From Juglans regia (taxonomy: Eukaryota > Streptophyta > Magnoliopsida > Fagales > Juglandaceae): a stretch of 64,000 nucleotides of DNA. Shown piece after piece: positions 1-12,080 of this stretch; the first letter of the stretch is position 1; each line of letters begins with the position of its first letter. The stretch covers positions 18,838,097 through 18,902,096 of the forward strand of contig NC_049905.1 in the NCBI RefSeq assembly GCF_001411555.2. The letters run 5' to 3'. Below the pieces are notes generated by a model, which saw nothing but the letters and a program-made list of their open reading frames with translations, did not search any database and was not told where the DNA came from. The position numbers were made by a program, and so were the translations under genes.

Positions 1-1160
1 CGGTTAACAAAGGACCTTTTATACTCTTTCATATTGGGCTTTTAACACAGAATAGGCCCTCATCTAAAATAGGCCCTCCAGTAACGTTTGAACGTATATG
101 CATTATATTATTACATATTACTATACAGTATAATATATGTTACTAATAGCTATATAGTAACTATATATAATACTTATACTATAGTAGATATATAATTATG
201 TTGACTAAATATATAGTAATTATATATAAGTATAGTAACTATATATACTAATATACTTAGAGTGTTATATTATTATTATATAACATATATGAGTATAGTT
301 ATTATAACTTATAATAGTTATATTGTTAGTATAATATAATACTTATATTATACTTCTAATAGTAACTAACTACTACTTCATGTTACCTTATAGTACTTAT
401 AATAGTAATTAGTAACTATACTTAGTATTATATTATTATATGACTTAATGAGTATTGTTATCATAATTTATAATAGCTATATTTATACCATACTAATAAT
501 AGTTATCATAACTTCTAACAGTAACTATAGTATAATTAACTTATAATAGTAACTGTAGTATAACTATATTATATATTATTAACTATATTTAGTGTTATAT
601 TATTATATAACTTATATCAGTATAGTTATCATAATTTATAATAGCTATACTTATACTAGAATAATGATAGGGTTATTACTCTACTATTGTCCATCTACTA
701 CTCTTTTTGTATTTGATTTTTTTTCAATTTTTTATTTTACTTAATGAATCAGGAATTGAGTATTAGTAAAATAATATATATTTTTTTTATTTTTTTTAAT
801 GCTTAATGATGTTAAAAAAATACTTAAAAGAAAATGATAAAAAAATAAAAAAAATAAAAAAAACTTGAAATACACTTGGGTAGTAATAGGGTAGTAATAG
901 GGTAGTTGTAAGCCTATCACTACCCCTTATACTATACTTATAATAGTTATCATAACTTCTAATAGTAACTATAATATAACTTATAATAGTAACTATAGTA
1001 ACTATGTAATAACTATATTATATATTATCAACTATATTTAGTGCTATATTATTATATAACTTATATCATTATAGTTATCATAACTTATAACAGCTATACT
1101 ATATACTTATAATTATTACACTTACGCTATATACTTTTACTAATACTATATTTATATATC
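1..1160. repeat. AT-rich low-complexity tract
   Basis: This stretch has no gene. It is built from short, often palindromic words such as taatagtaactata and ttatactatagt, giving many small inverted repeats. A poly-A/poly-T foldback-like segment at about 690-925 starts and ends with tracts related to ctactattgtcc and gggtagtaatag, so it may be a small MITE inside the tract. The rest looks like diverged tandem AT sequence internal to the CACTA element. Confidence 0.5.
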
Positions 1161-2189
1161 ACAAACTAATTTAATAATGTGGTTTAATTAAATAATTATA
1201 ATAACATAGTTAGATTAAAAGAGATAAAATTACTATTATTTAAATCCACAAGTACGGTCGAACGTGATATAACACCGTTTGAACGTATGTAACATGGTTT
1301 GAATGGTAATATACATAAAGAAGAGAGTTCGAATGCTTCCGCCAAATTTTTGGTTGCAGGAAAGTTTTGGCGCTCATTGAATTTTCATGTTGGAACACCA
1401 CAATTAATCGTTTGAACCCTTCTGCTAAAATTTTTCTAGCGGGAAAATTTTGGCACCCATTGAATTTTCATGTTCAAACTCCACAATTAGTTATTCGAAT
1501 GGTCGTCGACAACCTAAGTGACAACTTATTCCACTGTAATAAGTTTTATTTTAATTAGAACGACACCATTGCAAGGTGTGGAGAACTTATTACAACGAAA
1601 AAAGTCACCGTCATAAGTTTTAAAACCTACATTCCCTTCAAAACCCCTCAGCCCACGAACTTCTCTCATTTCTTCTTCTTCAACCAACGCCCAACACTCC
1701 TCTTCTCCAAAATCCTCCACTTTTCTCTCTATAATCCTTCATTCTATCCACAAAATCTATAAACATTAGCACTATATTGATTCAAGGTATGTTTTTTTTT
1801 TTTGTTAAATTTCTACATAAATTAACTCATTTTCTTTATTATAGTGATAATATTTGTTTAAGCGCCATTTTGAAGGTGTTTCTTGAGTTATTTCGGTTTG
1901 CACAGCTCAAGGTATGTCCATATTGTGAATTTATCTTCATTGTGAATTGATGTTTGTGTATTTATCTTCATTGTGTATTTATCTCCATAATAGTTTTTAT
2001 AATCGAATCTATGTATTTGTGTATTTATCTTCATTGTGAATTGATGTTTGGGATGATGGATAAATGTTTTGCGATTGTGTTTTGCTCTCCGATTCGTATT
2101 CTGGGTTGGATCGTTCGATCACAATATCAAATCATTCGAACAGTCATCTATGTTCGAACTCGTTCGAACGTTAACACAGAAAACAGTTT

Positions 2190-2560
2190 AATTACTAAAT
2201 TACAATTATTAGAATACTTAAAATACACTTAATAATTAAAATATTTAAAATACAATTAATATTAAAAAACATAATAATTAGGATACTTAAGATACACTTT
2301 ATAATTAAAATACTTAAAATACACTTAATAATAAAATACATAATAATACACTTTAAATACGCATAATAATTAAAATACTTAAAATAAAATTAACAATAAA
2401 ATACATAATAACACACTTTAAATACACTTAATAACTAAAATACTTAAAATACACTTAATAATTAAAATATTTAAAATACACTTAAGTTTATAAAATATAA
2501 TAATTAGGATACTTAAAAATACACTTAATATTTACAGTTACTTAAAATATACTTAGTATT
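2190..2560. repeat. AT-rich diverged tandem repeat in CACTA intron
   Basis: Irregular copies of a short unit containing cttaaaatacacttaataattaaaata follow each other in the same orientation. An equivalent AT-rich tandem block sits at the same relative place, between the leader and the PTTA exons, in the related copies at 26330-27060 and 43490-43995. That suggests a repeat-filled intron is a family character. Confidence 0.55.
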
Positions 2561-2589
2561 AAAAGAAGTACGAGAACAAGGAAGATGCA

Positions 2590-3442
2590 CGTCAGCATCC
2601 TTTTCAGGATGTCCGACCTGCAGATTGAGAAAAATTTTGCGACATTTTTAAGGATCCATCATATAAGGTAAATTAAATGAATTCTTTATGTGTTCTATTT
2701 ATAATTTTCACTTACTAACTTTTACAACTTTATGCAGGAGCGAAGTTCTATAAATAAAACAAATAGATCAAAATTGAAGATTCATCATCATGCAGGCTCA
2801 TGATCTTTCCATCATTTCTCTCTAAAACTGGTAATGCACTTTTTTTTTTTAATTCTATATAGTGTTTTTTTTTTGTACTAATTTTAATATTGACTTTATA
2901 TCTTAACAATGTCTCTTGTAGTAAAAGTTAGACAACAATTATGATCTGACAAAATTATATGCTACATCACATACTAATAGTAATGGAGAGTGGACTCATC
3001 CCGATGCATGAGAGAATTATGTAAGTTTTATAATTTGTTTTAATTAAACATATTTAAATTATTGTGTCAATATTAATTTTTATGTTGTGTGTAGGATAAA
3101 ATGGTTGCCCTCCATGCTAAAGCTGCATCAAATCATAATTCATCAACAAGTGATGTTGAAATTTTTACACAAGTTCTGGGTCAACACTCATGATATTTAA
3201 GGGGTTTGGATTGTTCTATAAAGCCTTCAGACTCTTCATCAATGTCAAGTACTACTAACATTGCGTTAGAGAATGCGAATTCCAAGATCGAAGAATTGTT
3301 TACAAAACTGCATGAGTTAGAAGCTCAATTGATGAAACAAGCAGACATGGAGAAGCATATAAAACAACAAGAAGAGTTCAGGAGAGAGATGCAACTCCAA
3401 ATGCATATGCTTATGCAACAATTCAGGCCTCCAAGCAATTGA
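2590..3442 (+). pseudogene. PTTA/En/Spm (Transposase_24-like) protein, decayed, spliced
   Basis: Three exon-like blocks with intron borders translate to parts of the plant En/Spm-associated PTTA family (Transposase_24). Block 2738-2830 gives a Lys/Arg/His-rich piece containing NKTNRSKLKIHHHAGS, with an in-frame TGA directly after it where related copies have Arg (CGA to TGA would explain it). A block around 2940-3020 gives KLYATSHTNSNGEW, again with a TGA. The block 3095-3442 gives DVEIFTQVLGQHS, then a TGA, then a Glu/Gln/Met-rich coiled coil of about 80 residues ending at 3442. The blocks are in the order usual for the family, where the protein acts in CACTA transposition. Several stops make this copy non-functional. 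The longest open piece, 3206-3442, is only its C-terminus. Confidence 0.75.
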
Positions 3443-3624
3443 TTTTCTTATTTTGCATAAATTTTAGGATTTATAAAATCCTGTACTGATAACATTATTA
3501 GTATTTTATTTATTTTAGTTCTGACTTATTAGATTAGTTTTATTTATATTGAACAATTTGTAATGTATTTTAGAAATATAAATTTCTTTTTGGTTTTAAA
3601 TTAGTATTATCCAAGAAAATACTA

Positions 3625-4010
3625 ACCATTCAACCGATCATCAAACATTCGGACATATATACATCAAACACAACCGTTCGAATATTAGAAGTTGGATTAG
3701 AACTGTAAAGCAAACGTTGCGAACCGTTTGAACACGTTCGAACAGGCAACTTACTCTTTGCGTCCCAAACATGTTCAAACGGCTTATTCAATTATAAAAA
3801 TTAATATAATTTTTGTTTAATCATCAATTTGTTTGTTCGAACGTTTCATCATGTTTATTTGGTCGATCGGACTAGTATCGATCAACAAGCCATGAAGTAC
3901 CCGTACAAATAAACATTTTGTTCAAACGGTTTTTTTGGTCATTCGAACGACTTACTGAAACGAAATTCAATCGTCCCATAATAAAAATTTCGCTCGAACG
4001 TGATCAAATG
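3625..4010. repeat. TTCGAACG subterminal palindrome array (right end of CACTA)
   Basis: The palindrome TTCGAACG and decayed forms (CpG to TpG/CpA, such as tttgaacg and ttcaaacg) recur every 20-60 bases in both senses up to about 200 bp from the CACTA terminus. Subterminal repeats at CACTA ends are known binding sites for the element's own protein in maize En/Spm. That role here is inferred from position. Confidence 0.7.
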
Positions 4011-4191
4011 ATCTAGTAAAATTTTGTCCCAAAATATATTTTTGAGAAGAAATTGTGATTTTCGCTTTGGGGACAGTGATATTGGGACGACCTTAAGACG
4101 CTTTATTTTTTTCTCAAAATATATTTTAGGACGAAAATCCAGTCTTTTGGGACAAAACTTTTCATCCCAAAAGACCTTATATGTTGTAGTG

Positions 4192-6051
4192 TGTATTGAA
4201 TGGAGATAATCTTCATGACTTGTTTTTAGACTTTGATAGTTTCTAGCTTGTATTTAGGTGTTTTCTCTTGTATATTTATTGTGTACTCGGGTTATGCCGT
4301 GATAAAATTCTCTTATTACTTTTCAAAAATATCTTGTCTGAAGAGAATTAAGTGGCCACGTCAACTGATCACAATTAGATGTCGTGTTAGATAAAGGGTC
4401 AGAGTAACTATCAAAGTATGGTCACATCATATGTATTTATATTAACCCTAGTCGTACAGAAGTATTAGAAAATTTTCACTAACGGGGTTCATTATTTTGC
4501 TCGGTAGTCTACGCTCTCCTCACTCCACTCCACTCCACTTCACTTCCGGCATCAACATGCTTTCTTTGTATACGTGTTCCACTCAATATGAGCCACATTC
4601 TATAACACTAGTTTTTTCAATGCTCTGATGTTGCATATTAGGCCGTGGTTTTTTCTATGATTATACCTAAAGCCACAATCAAAGAAACCCAAGAGAGTTA
4701 AAAAGTACAATATAAACTCCACAATATTGAAAAGATGCAGACCAATTTATTGAAGTAGATCAATTTTTGGGCATCTTTAGTCGTTTGTATTATATATGCA
4801 TGAGTCCTATACTCTAAAAAGGTATACGGCCGGGCTGGTTACAATTGATACATCATGATCAGATCAATCACTTATTAATTAATTAACACTCATGCTATAT
4901 TACCAATATTACAACTCTACCATTATTCAAATGTGAGTTTTAATATGTCACAATATTGTAAGGGACTTGCTAGGGCGCCACATCCACGTTACAATATCTA
5001 AAAGTACAACTAATCGAAGAAAAAAGGTCAACGAAATGACTTGGTTGTCACGTTTTTGTAACATATTTAGGCATTTGGATATATATGAGCCTGGAGGTCA
5101 GTGGTTTTAGAATCTGGTTTTATGAAGTGTATATACTCCTAATCATGAAAGGCATTTTTGCGCACTAAGTTTTGTGATTTTTAACTTTTTAAGCATGCAT
5201 GCCTTTTCTTTTGTCTTAATTTTACGTGTTTGGTACCCATGTTGACACTATAATATTGGATTTGATATTATTTTTAGTGAAATATTCCTGGTACGTGCAA
5301 TATGTGGAGATTTTGGTGGTAATTGGAAGTTGAGTTTCAATCATATATGCCTAAAAGCAGCAAAGAAAGTGGATGGAAGGATATTTTAATTAGATGTTGA
5401 GCTGACTTGAATTCTTTATGAATAATAATAAATTGAGATAATTGAGTAAATTTTATGAATCTCATTTAAGATGAATTTTAACTGTATTTAAATATTAAGA
5501 TGAATTTAAATATATATATAAAAAAATTATAAAAATATTAGGTCTCATCATTCTGTTATTGTGTATATCAGACATGTTCCCGACAAAATGAGTGCTAAAT
5601 CTGCAACAAAACATAGAAAAATCGCAAAATGTTGGTAACAGACTGCTTCATGTAATCCAAAATTTCTATGCCGTGTCAGCCTTCAGTGGGACATCAATGC
5701 AGGAATTGTATCCAGTGGAAAGAAAGTGCGTGGAGCCTACACTGAGTTCATATTTGAACTCTACTGAAAAGCTCAAACCGTACGTGCGTTTGGACGTTTA
5801 AGTCATTCTGCAACTCAGCCAGGGAACCAAGCGCAGCCTAAAAAGTAAAAGTAGGTTGGAAAACGCTATTCGTAGGTTACCCGCCAAACTAACTTTAAGG
5901 TAAGAATGATGCTTGGCCCCAGGTATCCTCGTCGAGAATTGTTTTTTTTTTAATATATTTATATATTTTTTTTTAAAAATAATTTAAAGAGTTTAAAAAA
6001 ATATTTAAAAAAAAAAGAAAAAAAATTGCCTGTTGAGTGAGATTCTCGGTA
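4192..6051. other. Gene-poor spacer with MITE-like right part
   Basis: No gene is recognised. A 69-codon open frame at 5592-5801 has no familiar motif. The stretch 5860-5950 (aactaactttaaggt, tatcctcgtcgagaattg) recurs at 58055-58110, both followed by poly-T. With the A/T-rich core and the segment up to 6050 it looks like a MITE of about 200 bp that was later the target of the hAT insertion: the sequence resumes after 11477 with agcttccttaaggtaattacccg. Confidence 0.4.
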
Positions 6052-6826
6052 GCTGTAACTGGGGTTGCAACCCGATCAACTCTCACCGGGTCTGGGCCCG
6101 ACCCGACCCGACCCGACCCTCTACAGTTCGCGCGCCAAACTGACCCGACCCAGGTCTTTTTTTTTTTTTTAATATCTAAATTAGTACAAAACTGAATTCA
6201 ATTTGGTACATAATACAGAGTTAGTCCAAACTATCTATTACAAAACTCAATTCCCGAACTATCTATTACAAAACTCAATTCAGTTTGTTGCCCATCAAGT
6301 TTGCTGCTCAAGTTTGCAGCTCCAATATTACTCCATAATGTTCTCTGCAAAAACAAAGGCCAAGATTTAGTATCAGTCTAGTTTTAACTAAATATTCACT
6401 ATATTACACAGGAAATAACTTTTTTTTTCCTGCAAATCGTGAGAAGGCCAACAAAGTGCTACAGAACCCAAAGTAAGAGCTGTTGCAAAACTATACCTAA
6501 AGACAAACATGTATTGGTCTACAATCAAATGCCACTCTTGTGAAGAACCAAAAAAAATAAAAAATTGGTATACCTACACACCAGAAACAAGAGAACCATA
6601 CCATCATGTAGCACATCAAATAATAATGGCACATCAAATAATTCAAGGCAACACAAAGTGGTTTAGTTTCTCTAACAAATGAGTGAAAATGAAAACCATA
6701 CCATCATGTAGACCATAAGCCTTGAGTTACTCCTCGTCAACATAAGTAAAACTTGATTTTGGATCCAATTCTAAAAAAACACACGATAATTATTAAATGA
6801 TATAAAAATATACATTATGAAAAAGT

Positions 6827-8944
6827 TTAATAAACATGTAAATAATAAATAAGTTTATTACCCAATTCCGCCTCAAAGCTTTTAATATTATCCAAGGAGG
6901 CACGAAGATCAATAGGTATTGGATCTCTCAACCAATTTTGTGCACAAACGAGTGCCTCGACCGTTCTTGGAGATAGTGAACTACGAAATGGGTCAAGCAC
7001 CCGACCCCCTGTACTGAAGGCTGATTCAGAAGAAACAGTAGAAACTGGAATGGCCATCACATCCCGTGCAACTCTTGCCAAAATAGGATATTTTACTTTA
7101 TTGATCTTCCACCAATCTAAAATATCAAAATTTGGAGCTCGTGTCTCACAACCATGTTCCAAGTACTGATCGATCTCTGATTTGTTCATCAAATTAGATT
7201 CAATTATTTCTTACTCATACTCAACCCAAAAACTTTGTTGAGAATCAGAATCAATCATACTAGGATCAACTAAGGAAGGAGGCTCAGAATAGGAAACTCC
7301 ACTTGAACTCCCATACACAACACTATATTCTCCATAAATATCAATCATCAATTGTTTCATTTTTGTCATCATTTCTTCGACTAAATTACTACCATATATT
7401 TTTTTGAACAAAAAATGCAAAAGATTAAATTTGCATCTTGGATTAAGAACAACAGCAATAAATATCATCAAGTTAGTCTTCTCGATTGATCCCCAATATT
7501 TATCATACTTAATCTTCATATTCGCCGCCATACATTTCAACACTGCATCATTACTTTGACACATTTTTGACAAATGTGATTGGATGCCACAAAGCTCTTG
7601 GAAATATGCATTAGATGTGACATACAAAGAGCCAGAAAGTCTCACAGTAGCATCATAAAAAATCTTCAAAAACTTTATCAATACTCTAACTCTCTCCCAA
7701 TCACTGGAGTTTGGAGGGCTCAAGTTCACATTACGACAATAACGAAAAAAAGAATCATCATCCTTCTCCAATCGCAGAAATGGTTTTTTAAATGCTTCTA
7801 CAACTTCTAGCATTAGATAAGTCGAATTCCATCTTGTGGAAACATCAAGGCATACCAATTTCGTACAACCAATTTTCTCCTTCTCTATACACTTTTTGAA
7901 TTTATCCATTCTTGCGGGAGATGATCTAACATACCTAACCGCATTACGCACCCTTGTAATTGAATCATCACAATCTTTGAGCCCATCATTCACAATGAGG
8001 TTCATAATATGGGCACAACACTTAATGTGAATATATTTCCCTTCCAACAAATGACCTCCTACGAACTTCCTCAAATACTCAATGGCAACATCGTTTGAGG
8101 AAGCATTGTGAACTGTAACAGTAAAAATCTTGTCAATACCCCAATCTTGTAGACATGAATCTACATACTTTCCAATAGTTTCTCCTTTGTGATTAGGGAT
8201 CATGCAAAAGTTTAGAATTCTTTTGTGTAGTTTCCATTCACAGTCGATAAAATGTGCAATAAGACACATATAATTTAAGTTTTGAATTGACGTCCATGTG
8301 TCAGTGGTTAAACTAACCCGCTCAACCGTCTTAAATATTTTCCTTAACTTCTCCTTCTCCATTTTAAATAGTTTAATACAGTCTCTCGCCGCAGTAGTTC
8401 GAGATGGCACTTGGAACCTTGGTTCAAGTGATCTACATACTTTCCTAAATCCCTGGGCTTCTACTATCCTAAATGGAAGCTCATCACAAATTATCATTTC
8501 AGCAATTGTCATTCGTACAATTTCTGAATCAAACTTATGTGCATTTGTCGAGTTATTGACATCACTATCTCCAATTCCCTCAAGAGCGCCCTCACGACTC
8601 ATAGTCTGTTGATCCGTAAGTCTAATTCTATGAGGATGTTGCTTACAAGTACCAAGATGCTGTAGCATACTTGATGTACCATGTCTTTTGGGATGACAAG
8701 AGTAAATCTTGTGACAATAATTACACTTCGCTTTTGGGTCATTTAAAGGGCATCCATCTATTTTAGTGAAATGATCCCACACTGCTGATGGGTCCTTATT
8801 TGCCTTCCTCTTACGAGGAGGGACTGGGAGACTTGTGTCACTAGACAAATTAATATTTGAAGCCATTTGTGATCGGTTTTCCAAAGGAGTATCAGTCTCA
8901 TTATCTCTTAAATATGTACGAGTGTCACTTTCGAAGCAATCCAT
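6827..8944 (-). pseudogene. hAT transposase with one in-frame stop
   Basis: From 8944 a 577-codon frame runs to a TAA at 7211-7213, and the same frame stays open to 6827, so the full product would be about 700 residues, normal for plant Ac/Tip100-like hAT transposases. Domains in order: BED zinc finger at about residues 52-104 (CNYC then HLGTC ligands); RNase H-like catalytic start TTDTWTS; the second catalytic block reads VTVHNASSND, where the family has Asp, so His replaces a catalytic residue; CAHIMNLIVNDGLK; DVSTRWNSTYLMLE; and the C-terminal hATC dimerisation region (SSESAFSTGGRVLDPFRSSLSP) in the part after the stop. The stop plus the Asp-to-His change make autonomous activity unlikely. 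The reading frame is otherwise well preserved, implying fairly recent activity of the family. Confidence 0.88.
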
Positions 8945-9179
8945 ATAAGAGCTGACATATAATATAACATATAAAAATCAAGATATTAGGATATGAACTG
9001 AAAATTACTCTATTTTGCACAACTTAATATAACATATATAGCATTGGTTATAACATTACAACTTAATATTTTGCACAATGTATATAACAACTTAACATTC
9101 TTATAAATTTCTGTTTTTTCCCCCCGGCCTTCAACTTCAAGAGGATTATTGGCAAATCCATGTTCCAATATTAATATAT

Positions 9180-9430
9180 ATCTCCTAGTTCTATCAAAGA
9201 AGCTGATCATTTTAATCACTGTGTGTGTGTTTTCAGGCAGTGGGATTTACATATTGTACAAGGACGTGAAGTCCTGCCCATGCGAAGATGTGCAGGTTCT
9301 ATGGTCAATACTGGTCGAGTCACGAACACGGCCTTCTTTGCCGTCAACATGATCAGCATGATCATAGAGCAAACCATGAGCAAGAACGTCAATGATATTG
9401 CATGCAGCACCATGTTCAGCACTTGATGTA
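9180..9430. other. Exon-like segment of unknown origin inside hAT
   Basis: After a consensus-like acceptor (ttttcag at about 9231-9237) all frames stay open for a time: two plus frames and one minus frame exceed 60 codons. None gives a motif I recognise. It lies just upstream of the AVT1-like exon and could be part of the same captured segment or separate host sequence. No function is assigned. Confidence 0.3.
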
Positions 9431-9777
9431 CATATATAAGTATTATATATAATATACTACATTATATATTATACTTACAACAAATCAAACCAGCTTTTTC
9501 TATTTCTTACTCATGTACGTATGTACTTAATTCCCGTATGATCATGTGCCATACATGCATCTGTACCTACTCTAGAACTTCTTCTTCTTGATGTACAGGC
9601 TTGCTGACAATTATAAGATCAGTTTTCTTTGGTGATCGAAATAACTACTTTCTTTTGGGTTAATTAAGGATATCATAATCTAAGCGGTCTGTCTTGCATG
9701 TAAGTTAAAAGAAAGAAAATATGTATTAATTTTCATGTGTTCCAAACAGTGATTAATTTTAAAGTAATGTTGATTTT

Positions 9778-10517
9778 TTTTCTTTTTTTTTTTTTTGGTG
9801 GGCTCCGTGGGTGTTTTATGCTTAAACCTCTCTCTAAATATGATTTTCAGGAGTTGGAATACTGTCAGTCCCATATGCACTATCATCAGGGGGATGGTTA
9901 AGCTTGTTACTTCTCTTTATCATCGCGGCTGCTGTTTTTTATTCGGGCTTGTTGATACAAAAATGTATGGACATGGATCCTAATATCAGAACTTATCCTG
10001 ATATAGGTGACCGCGCATTTGGAAACAAGGGAAGAATACTGGTATCAGTTGTCATGTACATAGAACTGTATCTAGTTGCGACAGGATTCCTGATTCTAGA
10101 AGGGGATAACTTGCATAATTTGTTCCCCAACACGGGATTTGAAATGGCAGGGATAGGAATTGGAGGAAAACAAATGTTTGTAATCATTTGTTTGGATAAT
10201 ATTGCCTTCGGTTTGGTTGGATAACCTGAACCTTCTTTCGTATATCTCTGCCAGTGGGGTTTTGGCTTCTGTTATCATCCTCTGCTCAATCTTGTGGACT
10301 AGTGTATTTGATGGGATTGGATTTCAGGGAAAGGGGGACGCCTCTTAATTGGAATGGGATACCAACAGCTGTTAGCTTATATGCCTTCTGTTATTGTGCT
10401 CATCCGGTCTTCCCTACACTCTACACTTCTATGAGAAACAGAAGTCAATTTACCGATGTAAGTAAAAACAAATGGGGTTTTTCTTTTTTTTTTTTTTTTG
10501 GTGGGCTCCGTGGGTGT
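9778..10517. repeat. Pair of 21-bp intronic repeats flanking the AVT1-like exon
   Basis: A poly-T run followed by ggtgggctccgtgggtgt occurs at about 9780-9815 and again at about 10480-10517, on either side of the AVT1-like exon and in the same orientation. This could mark the breakpoints of a duplication or filler DNA from capture. Confidence 0.5.
9851..10457 (+). pseudogene. AVT1-type vacuolar amino-acid transporter fragment
   Basis: After an acceptor (gattttcag, ending 9850) the frame encodes GVGILSVPYALSSGGW, LIQKCMDMDPNIRTYPDIG, YIELYLVATGFLILEGDNLH and then, after a frameshift near 10190, PSVWLDNLNLLSYISASGV and, after another extra base near 10335, LNWNGIPTAVSLYAFCYCAH and HPVFPTLYTSMRNRSQF. 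These are hallmarks of the plant AAAP/AVT1 family, which moves neutral amino acids across the vacuolar membrane. About 200 residues are represented, roughly transmembrane segments 1-6 of 10-11. It ends at a GTAAGT donor at 10458. No upstream or downstream exons are recognised. With two frameshifts it is not functional. It is on the opposite strand from the hAT transposase and within the target duplications, consistent with gene capture. Confidence 0.8.
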
Positions 10518-10524
10518 GGCTGTT

Positions 10525-11146
10525 GGTGGTAGTTATTATTCATATGCTTAATTCTTCTAAGCTAATTAGTATGGTACTATGAATGGTAATGAGTAGCATT
10601 CTTGTTTTCTTTTAAGACATTCTAACCACTTTCAGCCCTTTTGTCTATTTTATTGTCCAAGGTCTATTCCTAACCTCCCCCCTTTTTTTCTTGTTCTTTT
10701 TTATTATTTGAAGGCAATGAATTGATGACAAAATTATTACTCAGAATTAAATTAATCTCGAGAAACAATGTTACCATGTTGGAGAATCAAAACCAAAAGC
10801 TCGAGCAATTGTTTCTAGAGGCCAACTAACAACATCTACCCATTTCAAGCTCCACAAAATAGAGGATGGAATGAATCAGTTCAACATTTCAACAAAAATT
10901 ACCGCATAAATACATGCAGATCCAAAGAAAAAAAAAAGAAAGAAGAAAGGAACACCCTGCATTTACAGCTCTCAAACCCATGAGAAATAGAAACTAATGT
11001 ATAAAAGGGGTCCTCCATTTCGGTGCAATTAACGTTGCTCTACCCAACAGAAAATTCACAAAACAATTCAACCTTTCAACAACCTCTACAACTCAGATAA
11101 CGACAACCAAACAGAGCACCAAACGAAGTTCTAAAACTTAAATCTT

Positions 11147-11149
<3 letters not shown>
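10525..11149. other. Internal hAT sequence, no gene seen
   Basis: This is the stretch between the captured AVT1-like segment and the GA microsatellite. I see no open frame or repeat of note. By position it is part of the 5' intron/leader region of the hAT transposase on the minus strand. Confidence 0.4.

Positions 11150-11210
<61 letters not shown>
11150..11210. repeat. (GA)n microsatellite
   Basis: About 30 uninterrupted GA dinucleotides lie near the right end of the hAT element. Confidence 0.95.
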
Positions 11211-11214
<4 letters not shown>

Positions 11215-11531
11215 TACCTCTGAGATGATTGGACGACGAAAGGAGACGGAGAACGGCGACAATGACTAGGGTTTCCGTAGTGGAGAGGAGCGTCTTCGTC
11301 TGGGCTACTTCAGAAATGATTTCGTCTTCAGTCGGTTTGGCGGATTCGACGGGTTATTTTTACTAAAACCCGGCATCATGCATCTGACCCGATGAACCCG
11401 TCTCTCACGGGTTGGATAAGTCGGTTCTGGTGGACGGGTCGGGCTTAAGCCCAATTATGCACAGCCCTAGCTGTAACAGCTTCCTTAAGGTAATTACCCG
11501 TAGGCTGTAAATTAGCTGACCAGCTTTCCAT

Positions 11532-12080
11532 TTGATCTGCTACAACAAAATAGTACAAGAGTTTCTCGAAAGGATGCGGCTTCCCGTACGTGGACTTGAG
11601 ATTTCTATTCCTTCCACCCATAGGCCTCGTCCTGAGGTTTCTAGTATCCCAATACAACTCTTGGCCTCAAAATGGCAACTTCCAACTTCAATCCCTTGGC
11701 CTTACCATGTTTCTCTAGCTTACACTTCTGATCATCGTCATTGTCATCCTCCTCTGCCTTGTGATCCGACGGTGGAGGCACTCAGGTTGTGAAGCCAATT
11801 TATTTTTCCTACTTGTTTTATATTTATTTTATTTTTTGCAATATATGTCTTGTTTGGTTGCCGAAAAAGTGGAAGAAAAGTATTTCGGAGTTGGCATTTT
11901 ATCTTGTTTTCTGGGGTAATGAAAAACTCTACTAAATTGGGTTTAATACTTCTCTCTATGTACGCTGCCTTTTCGTAAAGTCCTTGGTTTGAATGTTCTT
12001 TTACATTGAATTGCAGTGAGTGTTTAAACTTCTAGGTTAGGAAGATTATGTAAGGTACTGATGGGTTTCGTTTTTAATAG
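11532..12080 (+). pseudogene. Broken, internally deleted copy of the small membrane protein gene
   Basis: From 11532 (tgctacaacaaaatagtacaagag, then an ATG at 11571) the DNA follows the intact gene at 60526-61029 (minus) closely. Shared landmarks are tggacttgagatttc, ccacccataggcctcg, tcttggcctcaaaatggcaact and catcctcctctgccttgtgat. Small indels shift the frame at once, and similarity to the coding part stops at about 11790. It jumps to sequence that in the intact locus lies about 1.1 kb further on (minus strand of 59400-59690), including tgtcttgtttggttgccg and ctctctatgtacgctgcc. The copy therefore includes downstream flanking DNA and has an internal deletion. It is not expected to encode protein. 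Confidence 0.75.

Larger units (their letters stand above)
1..4191 (+). mobile_element. CACTA (En/Spm-type) transposon, right-hand part
   Basis: The right end at 4173-4191 reads as the reverse complement of CACTACAACATATAAGG, the terminal signature of plant CACTA elements. It is preceded by short inverted motifs of the form gggacaaaa/ttttgtccc (4020-4180) and by an array of the palindrome TTCGAACG (3625-4010). Inside are a pyrimidine-rich leader (about 1640-1740), AT-rich repeats and a broken PTTA-type protein gene (2590-3442). The left terminus lies before the window or is lost. The same order of parts recurs near 25000-28800 and 41400-46180, so this is one member of a local family. Confidence 0.75.
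6060..11469 (-). mobile_element. hAT transposon with exact 8-bp target duplication
   Basis: The 8-mer GCTGTAAC stands at 6052-6059 and again at 11470-11477, and the sequence between has the form of a hAT element. The right end, read on the minus strand, starts TAGGGCTGTGCATAATTG; the left end starts TGGGGTTGCAACCCG, a diverged partner. Both ends are followed by GGGCCCGACCCG-type subterminal motifs (left 6095-6150, right about 11370-11450). The transposase is on the minus strand, so its leader lies near the right end, where a (GA)n tract and a GC-rich exon-like segment (11211-11350) precede a long gap. That gap, 9180-10520, contains sequence of an amino-acid transporter gene on the plus strand. 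Confidence 0.8.

Noticed and set aside
5592..5801. Small gene of 69 codons
   Set aside because: There is no motif, no supporting splice or promoter feature, and AT-rich flanks; it is left as part of the spacer.
9216..9426. Three overlapping 67-68 codon frames as genes
   Set aside because: They overlap on both strands with no recognisable motif; only an exon-like segment is recorded.
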